Shown: positions 59,987 to 64,000 of the stretch, one piece after another
How positions within the stretch are numbered: position 1 is the first letter of the stretch
Layout: the number at the start of each line of letters is the position of its first letter
Source: Pseudomonas viridiflava
Lineage (GTDB): Bacteria; Pseudomonadota; Gammaproteobacteria; Pseudomonadales; Pseudomonadaceae
Assembly: GCF_900589395.1 (NCBI RefSeq)
Contig: NZ_UUIS01000001.1
Coordinates: 58,602-122,601 of the forward strand
Length of the DNA stretch: 64,000 nucleotides
Direction of reading: 5' to 3'
Notes under the pieces: model-generated
Database searches by the model: none
Told to the model about the DNA's origin: nothing
The model's input: only the letters and a program-made list of their open reading frames with translations
Program-made: the position numbers and the translations under genes

Positions 59987-60108
59987 CACTGACGTTTTCC
60001 ATGCCGTGCAGGGCGTTTTCAAGCTTGCGCGGCCTGCACGCTTGCCGGATGCTTGAACGACCCCGCTCAGGGGCCTTCCCGCTAACGTTCTCGCCACCGG
60101 AGAGCACG

Positions 60109-60549
60109 ATGAAAACCGTAGCCCAGTTACTCAAACTCAAGCCTGAGCAACATCGCCAGGTGCACACCATCGCCCCTGAAGCTCTGGTGCTCGATGCCCT
60201 GCGCCTGATGGCCGACAAGAACATCGGCGCCCTGGCGGTGGCGCAAGACGGTCAGGTAGTGGGCGTGCTCAGTGAACGCGACTATGCGCGCAAGATGGTG
60301 CTTCAAGGGCGTTCGTCGGCCGGCACGCCGGTAAGGGACATCATGAGCAGCAAGGTCATCACCGTCGATTCGACCCAAAACGTCGAGACGTGCATGAACA
60401 TCATGACCGACCATCACCTGCGTCACCTGCCGGTGGTCGATGACGGTCAGTTGCTGGGCCTGCTATCGATCGGCGACCTGGTCAAGGAAGCCATCGCCGA
60501 ACAGGCCAGCCTGATTCAACAGCTGGAACAGTACATTCGCGGGGAATGA
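60109..60549 (+). CDS. CBS-domain protein
   Basis: This 146-residue protein has two CBS motifs: VLDALRLMADKNIGALAV and LSERDYARKMVLQG in the first, IMTDHHLRHLPVVDDGQLLGLLSIGDLVKEAI in the second. GGAGAG precedes the ATG. Stand-alone CBS pairs bind adenosyl ligands and usually modulate partner enzymes; the partner here is unknown. Confidence 0.9.
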   Translation: MKTVAQLLKLKPEQHRQVHTIAPEALVLDALRLMADKNIGALAVAQDGQVVGVLSERDYARKMVLQGRSSAGTPVRDIMSSKVITVDSTQNVETCMNIMTDHHLRHLPVVDDGQLLGLLSIGDLVKEAIAEQASLIQQLEQYIRGE

Positions 60550-60570
60550 TCGACGCCAGGGTAGGCCGGG

Positions 60571-61095
60571 TCAGTCATCCAGCACCGGCGCCCCACCCTT
60601 GCCTGCCCTGGGCGCCTTCTCGGTAGGGGCAGTTGTCGTTGCCGCGCCGGGTGCCGGGGCCGCGGCTTCACGTTCGCGCATGGGCATCTGGTCGATGGTG
60701 GCAAAGATTTCCTTGGGCTCAAGCGTTGCGGCATCCATCTTTTTCTCGCCGTCCTTGCCGATCAGGATCACCCGGGTCTTGCCACCGGCGCCCTGGCTGA
60801 ACTCGCGGATCAGCGCCATGGTCGCCTGGGTGTCCAAGGGCTTGTCGTTACGCTTGCCTTCAAGGCCTACCAGCGTGTACAGCACCATGTTGCGTTGGTT
60901 GAAGGCTTCGCGATTGGCCGGCTCATCCAGCACTTTTCTGATATTGACCAGAGTCGGGTCGTCCGCCTTGGGCGCAATGATGACCAGGGGCCGGGATTTG
61001 CCGCGGTCCTGCGCCAGCGGCGTGTCGCTGTCGGCCGCCAGCACCGGGGCGGCGACCAGCAGGAGGGTGGCAAGGGTCAGTGACCGGATGGGCAT
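60571..61095 (-). CDS. DUF4174 periplasmic protein
   Basis: This 174-residue protein has a signal peptide (SLTLATLLLVAAPVLAAD) and a thioredoxin-fold-like DUF4174 domain (RPLVIIAPKADDPTLVNIRKVLDE, RVILIGKDGEKKMDAATLEPKEIFATIDQMPMR), followed by a disordered Ala/Pro/Lys tail. AAGGAG precedes the ATG. The function is not known. Confidence 0.88.
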   Translation of the reverse strand: MPIRSLTLATLLLVAAPVLAADSDTPLAQDRGKSRPLVIIAPKADDPTLVNIRKVLDEPANREAFNQRNMVLYTLVGLEGKRNDKPLDTQATMALIREFSQGAGGKTRVILIGKDGEKKMDAATLEPKEIFATIDQMPMREREAAAPAPGAATTTAPTEKAPRAGKGGAPVLDD

Positions 61096-61220
61096 GAGCA
61101 GCTCCTTTTTAAATCAATGGGTTGGCATATCGCGAAGTGATCCGCAATTCCCATGTGAATTTCTACCGCATCGAGCCCTGACGGTACAGTCAAAATCCAC
61201 GCTGCCTGCTAAAGCCTCCC

Positions 61221-62390
61221 TTAAGCCAGCAGCTGTTGCAGACGCTCGACAATCATTTCCACCTCATCGGCGGTCAGGGTCAGAGGCGGCAGCAAGCGAA
61301 TGGTCCGCCCGCGGGTCACATTGAGCAAAAGCCCGTACTGGCGGGCCGCTACCAGGGCAAGATCAGCGATGGGCTGGTGCAATTCCACGCCGATCATCAA
61401 CCCCCGGCCACGGATGGCAAGCACCCTGCCGTGCCCGGCGAAGACCTCATTGAGCCGCTGCAACAGATAGCGCCCCTGGACCTCGGCATTATTTACCAAT
61501 TGTTGCCGCGCAATGATCTCCAGCACCGTGCATCCCACCCGACAAGCCAGTGGATTACCGCCAAAGGTGCTGCCGTGGCTGCCCGGCGTAAACAATCGCG
61601 CCGCCTTGCCCCGCGCCAGGCATGCGCCAATGGGTATGCCGTTGCCCAACCCCTTGGCCAGGGTCATGACGTCCGGCACGATGGCCTCGTGCTCGAAGGC
61701 AAAAAGCCGCCCGGTGCGCCCCATGCCGGTCTGGATTTCATCCAGCATCAGCAGCCAGTCGCGCCGGGTGCAATGCTCGCGCAGGGCCTTGAGGTACCCG
61801 GCCGGTGGCACCTGCACGCCGCTCTCGCCCTGGATGGGCTCGACCAGCACGGCCGCAATGCGCGGGCCATGGCGCACGCACAGCTGATCGAACGCCGCCA
61901 GGTCCCCGAACGGTACCCGCACGATACCGCCCGGCAGGTCGGCAAAGCCCAGGCGCACTGCCGGCCCGTCACTGGCGGCCAGGGTGCCCAGGGTACGGCC
62001 ATGAAAGGCGTTGTCCATGACCACCACCAGCGGCTGCTCGATGCCCTTGTGCCAACCGTGCAGCCGGGCCAGCTTGAGCGCCGTTTCGTTGGCTTCGGCC
62101 CCGGAATTGCTGAAGAACGCCCGTTCCAGGCCGCACAACCGGGTCAGCTCATGCGCCAGGCGTTGCTGCCACTCGATGCTGTACAGGTTGGAGGTGTGCA
62201 GTACCAGCCCGGCCTGCTCGCTGATGGCGGTCACCAGGGCCGGATGGGCATGGCCGACATTGGTCACCGCCACACCCGCCACGGCATCGAGATACTCACG
62301 CCCTTCCTGATCCCACAGACGGGTGCCCAGGCCACGCACAAAGCTGATGGGCAGGGGCTGGTAGGTGTGCATCAGGCAGGCGGCAGTCAT
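61221..62390 (-). CDS. acetylornithine/aspartate aminotransferase family protein (ArgD-like)
   Basis: This 389-residue class III PLP enzyme has [15 protein letters not shown], the [15 protein letters not shown] segment with the PLP-binding Asp, and the Schiff-base Lys in [14 protein letters not shown]. It resembles the second ArgD-type enzyme of pseudomonads and may use acetylornithine, GABA-like or other omega-amino donors. GGAG lies upstream of the ATG. It is divergent from the LysR regulator, which may control it. Confidence 0.92.
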   Translation of the reverse strand: MTAACLMHTYQPLPISFVRGLGTRLWDQEGREYLDAVAGVAVTNVGHAHPALVTAISEQAGLVLHTSNLYSIEWQQRLAHELTRLCGLERAFFSNSGAEANETALKLARLHGWHKGIEQPLVVVMDNAFHGRTLGTLAASDGPAVRLGFADLPGGIVRVPFGDLAAFDQLCVRHGPRIAAVLVEPIQGESGVQVPPAGYLKALREHCTRRDWLLMLDEIQTGMGRTGRLFAFEHEAIVPDVMTLAKGLGNGIPIGACLARGKAARLFTPGSHGSTFGGNPLACRVGCTVLEIIARQQLVNNAEVQGRYLLQRLNEVFAGHGRVLAIRGRGLMIGVELHQPIADLALVAARQYGLLLNVTRGRTIRLLPPLTLTADEVEMIVERLQQLLA

Positions 62391-62495
62391 GGCATCAGGC
62401 TCCAGGGTGCGTCAGGGGGTGAATGCCAGTATCGTTAGCCACTTCTGGTGGATAAACCCCGGAACACTTACATCTTTTTAAAGCATGGATTGATA

Positions 62496-63410
62496 ATGGA
62501 CCTTCTTCAGGCAATGTCGGTGTTCGTCAAGGTGGTCGAGACCGGCAGCATGACCGCTGCGGCCCGCGAATGCGGGCTGTCCACCACCATGGTCGGCAAC
62601 CACTTGCGGGCACTGGAACAACGCCTGGGGGTCAGCCTGCTCAAGCGCACCACCCGTCGCCAGCGGCTGACCGAGTTTGGCGAGGCGTATTACCAGCGCT
62701 GCCAAGAAGTGCTGGGGCTGGTGGCCGACTCCGAACACCTGGCCGAGCAGGCGCTGGGCGAGCCGATGGGCACCTTGCGCATTACCGCGCCCCTGACCTT
62801 TGGTTCTGAACGTCTGTCGCCTGCGCTGTGTGAGTTTTCCAGGCGGCATCCGAAGGTCAGGCTGGATGTAGTGCTGACCAACCAGCGCGTCGACCTGCTC
62901 GACAACGGTTTCGATGTCGGCGTTCGCATGGGTAGCCTGCCGTCGTCCTCACGCCTGGTCGCCCGCGCGTTGCATGACTACACCCTGACGCTGTGCGCGG
63001 CGCCCGACTACTTGGCCCGGCGAGGCACGCCCGTGCGCCCGCAAGACCTTGGCGGCCATGATTGCCTGGCGTTCGCGTACCTGGCAGACGACGACTGGAG
63101 CGCCACGCAAAAGCACTGGCAGTTCAGCGGGCCCGAAGGCGAGGTGCAGGTGCCGGTGTCGGGCTCGTTGACGATCAATTCTTCGGCCGGCCTGTACCAG
63201 GCTGCCAGGGTGGGCATGGGCATCGTCATGCTGCCTGACGCACTGGTCGAGCAGGATTTGCTGGAGGGCCGGTTGGTTGCGCTGCTGCCGCAATACCGGC
63301 TGCCCAGCAGGCCCATGCACCTGATCTACCCGCAAGAGCGCTACCGCCTGCCCAAGCTGCGCAGCTTTGTCGACTACGCGCTGGGGCTGTGGGGCCGATC
63401 CGTACCCTGA
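62496..63410 (+). CDS. LysR-family transcriptional regulator
   Basis: The product has 304 residues from the ATG at 62496. The winged HTH (about 1-60: AMSVFVKVVETGSMTAAARECGLSTTMVGNHLRALEQRLG) is followed by a substrate-binding domain (LRITAPLTFGSERLSPALCEF). The 105-base divergent space with the ArgD-like gene is a typical LysR operator location. The ligand is unknown. Confidence 0.93.
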   Translation: MDLLQAMSVFVKVVETGSMTAAARECGLSTTMVGNHLRALEQRLGVSLLKRTTRRQRLTEFGEAYYQRCQEVLGLVADSEHLAEQALGEPMGTLRITAPLTFGSERLSPALCEFSRRHPKVRLDVVLTNQRVDLLDNGFDVGVRMGSLPSSSRLVARALHDYTLTLCAAPDYLARRGTPVRPQDLGGHDCLAFAYLADDDWSATQKHWQFSGPEGEVQVPVSGSLTINSSAGLYQAARVGMGIVMLPDALVEQDLLEGRLVALLPQYRLPSRPMHLIYPQERYRLPKLRSFVDYALGLWGRSVP

Positions 63411-63540
63411 AACGGCCGGTCTGACGCCTCTGGCCACTGCTTTGCTCGCCAGCTACCGGCCTGTCCGCCAAGCCTGAGCCTTGCAGGTTGGCCATGCGCC
63501 GCATAAGGTGCGCCACACGCCGCAAACCGTAAGGACCGAC

Positions 63541-64000
63541 ATGATAGACATCCGCCCCATGACCGCTGCCGACTTCGAACGTTTCTGGCCCACCTTCGCG
63601 GCCGTCGTCCAGGCACAGGAGACCTACGCCTACGATCCGGGCCTGAACCTGGAGCAGGCCCGCGAGCTGTGGTTGAACCTGCCGCAACACACCCTGGTCG
63701 CCGAACAGGACGGTGAACTGCTGGGCAGCTACTACCTCAAGGCCAACGCCGCCGGCCCCGGCAATCATGTGTGCAACGCGGGTTATATGGTCAGCGAAGC
63801 GGCGCGCGGTCGCGGCGTCGCGCGCCTGATGTGCGAGCACTCCCAGCAACTGGCGCGTGACTGCGGCTTTCTGGCCATGCAGTTCAATTCGGTGGTGGCG
63901 AGCAATACCGTGGCCGTGGCGCTGTGGAGTGCCTTGGGCTTCGAGACCGTTGGCCGTCTGCCGCGTGCCTATCGACATGCCCGCCTGGGGCTGGTCGATT
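63541..64000 (+). CDS. GNAT family N-acetyltransferase (partial, 3' end cut)
   Basis: The first 153 codons are present; the usual length is slightly more, so only the end is lost. MIDIRPMTAADFERFWPTF opens it, followed by NAGYMVSEAARGRGVARLMCEHSQQLA, the acetyl-CoA loop, and SNTVAVALWSALGFETVGRLPRAYRH. AAGGA lies upstream of the ATG. It may acylate a small amine; the substrate is unknown. Confidence 0.9.
   Translation, partial: MIDIRPMTAADFERFWPTFAAVVQAQETYAYDPGLNLEQARELWLNLPQHTLVAEQDGELLGSYYLKANAAGPGNHVCNAGYMVSEAARGRGVARLMCEHSQQLARDCGFLAMQFNSVVASNTVAVALWSALGFETVGRLPRAYRHARLGLVD

Overview
The window is a GC-rich, gene-dense chromosomal segment of a fluorescent-group Pseudomonas (P. putida / P. 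fluorescens type). This rests on several things: the muxABC-opmB RND operon, a PrrF-type iron sRNA with its Fur box, a CrcZ-family A-rich sRNA behind a sigma-54 promoter, a LexA-box radical-SAM repair pair, and protein sequences typical of that genus. I see no rRNA, tRNA, insertion sequence, prophage or CRISPR array. About 48 protein genes are supported. One is cut by each edge: glgB on the left (its start is inside the window) and a GNAT acetyltransferase on the right.

Layout. 1-6.2 kb: glgE, treS/mak and glgB on the minus strand, the trehalose-to-alpha-glucan (GlgE) pathway, with an AlgU-like promoter candidate upstream. 6.6-12.0 kb: a Cache-GGDEF diguanylate cyclase, a tiny proline-rich ORF, MgtC, an SDR oxidoreductase and an MHYT-GGDEF-EAL protein. 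12.1-21.2 kb: muxA-muxB-muxC-opmB, a four-gene translationally coupled RND efflux operon. 21.3-27.4 kb: tpx, then tamA-tamB for outer-membrane assembly. 27.4-30.5 kb: a GNAT protein, xthA and a PstS-OmpA fusion. 30.5-31.7 kb: a regulatory RNA region with a CrcY/CrcX-like sRNA (CbrB-like sites, sigma-54 promoter, terminator), then PrrF with its Fur box, then a second Fur box in front of a sigma-region-4/FecR-N-terminal fusion protein.

32-43 kb: an M14 carboxypeptidase, an LRR-kinase fusion, a YebC paralogue, an orphan degenerate VgrG, enoyl-CoA hydratase plus thiolase, small envelope proteins, and a protealysin-like protease with its emfourin-type partner. 43.6-47.1 kb: the pqi lipid-transport operon with PqiA split in two genes. 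47.5-50.4 kb: an XRE regulator with a structured leader, a methyltransferase, and a fecI-fecR pair without a receptor. 50.6-57.2 kb: an NTF2-like protein, the LexA-box radical SAM/DNA-repair pair, PhzF, a sirtuin and DNA polymerase II. 57.4-64 kb: a CHASE4-like-PAS-GGDEF-EAL protein, a CBS protein, a DUF4174 protein, an ArgD-like aminotransferase with a divergent LysR regulator, and the partial GNAT gene.

Common themes are stress and envelope physiology: osmoprotection, efflux, outer-membrane biogenesis, peroxide and SOS responses, c-di-GMP signalling, and iron and carbon control. The most information-rich stretch is 30.5-32.3 kb, where sRNAs for carbon catabolite control and for iron control lie about 250 bases apart and are followed by an unusual Fur-box-preceded sigma-like fusion gene.
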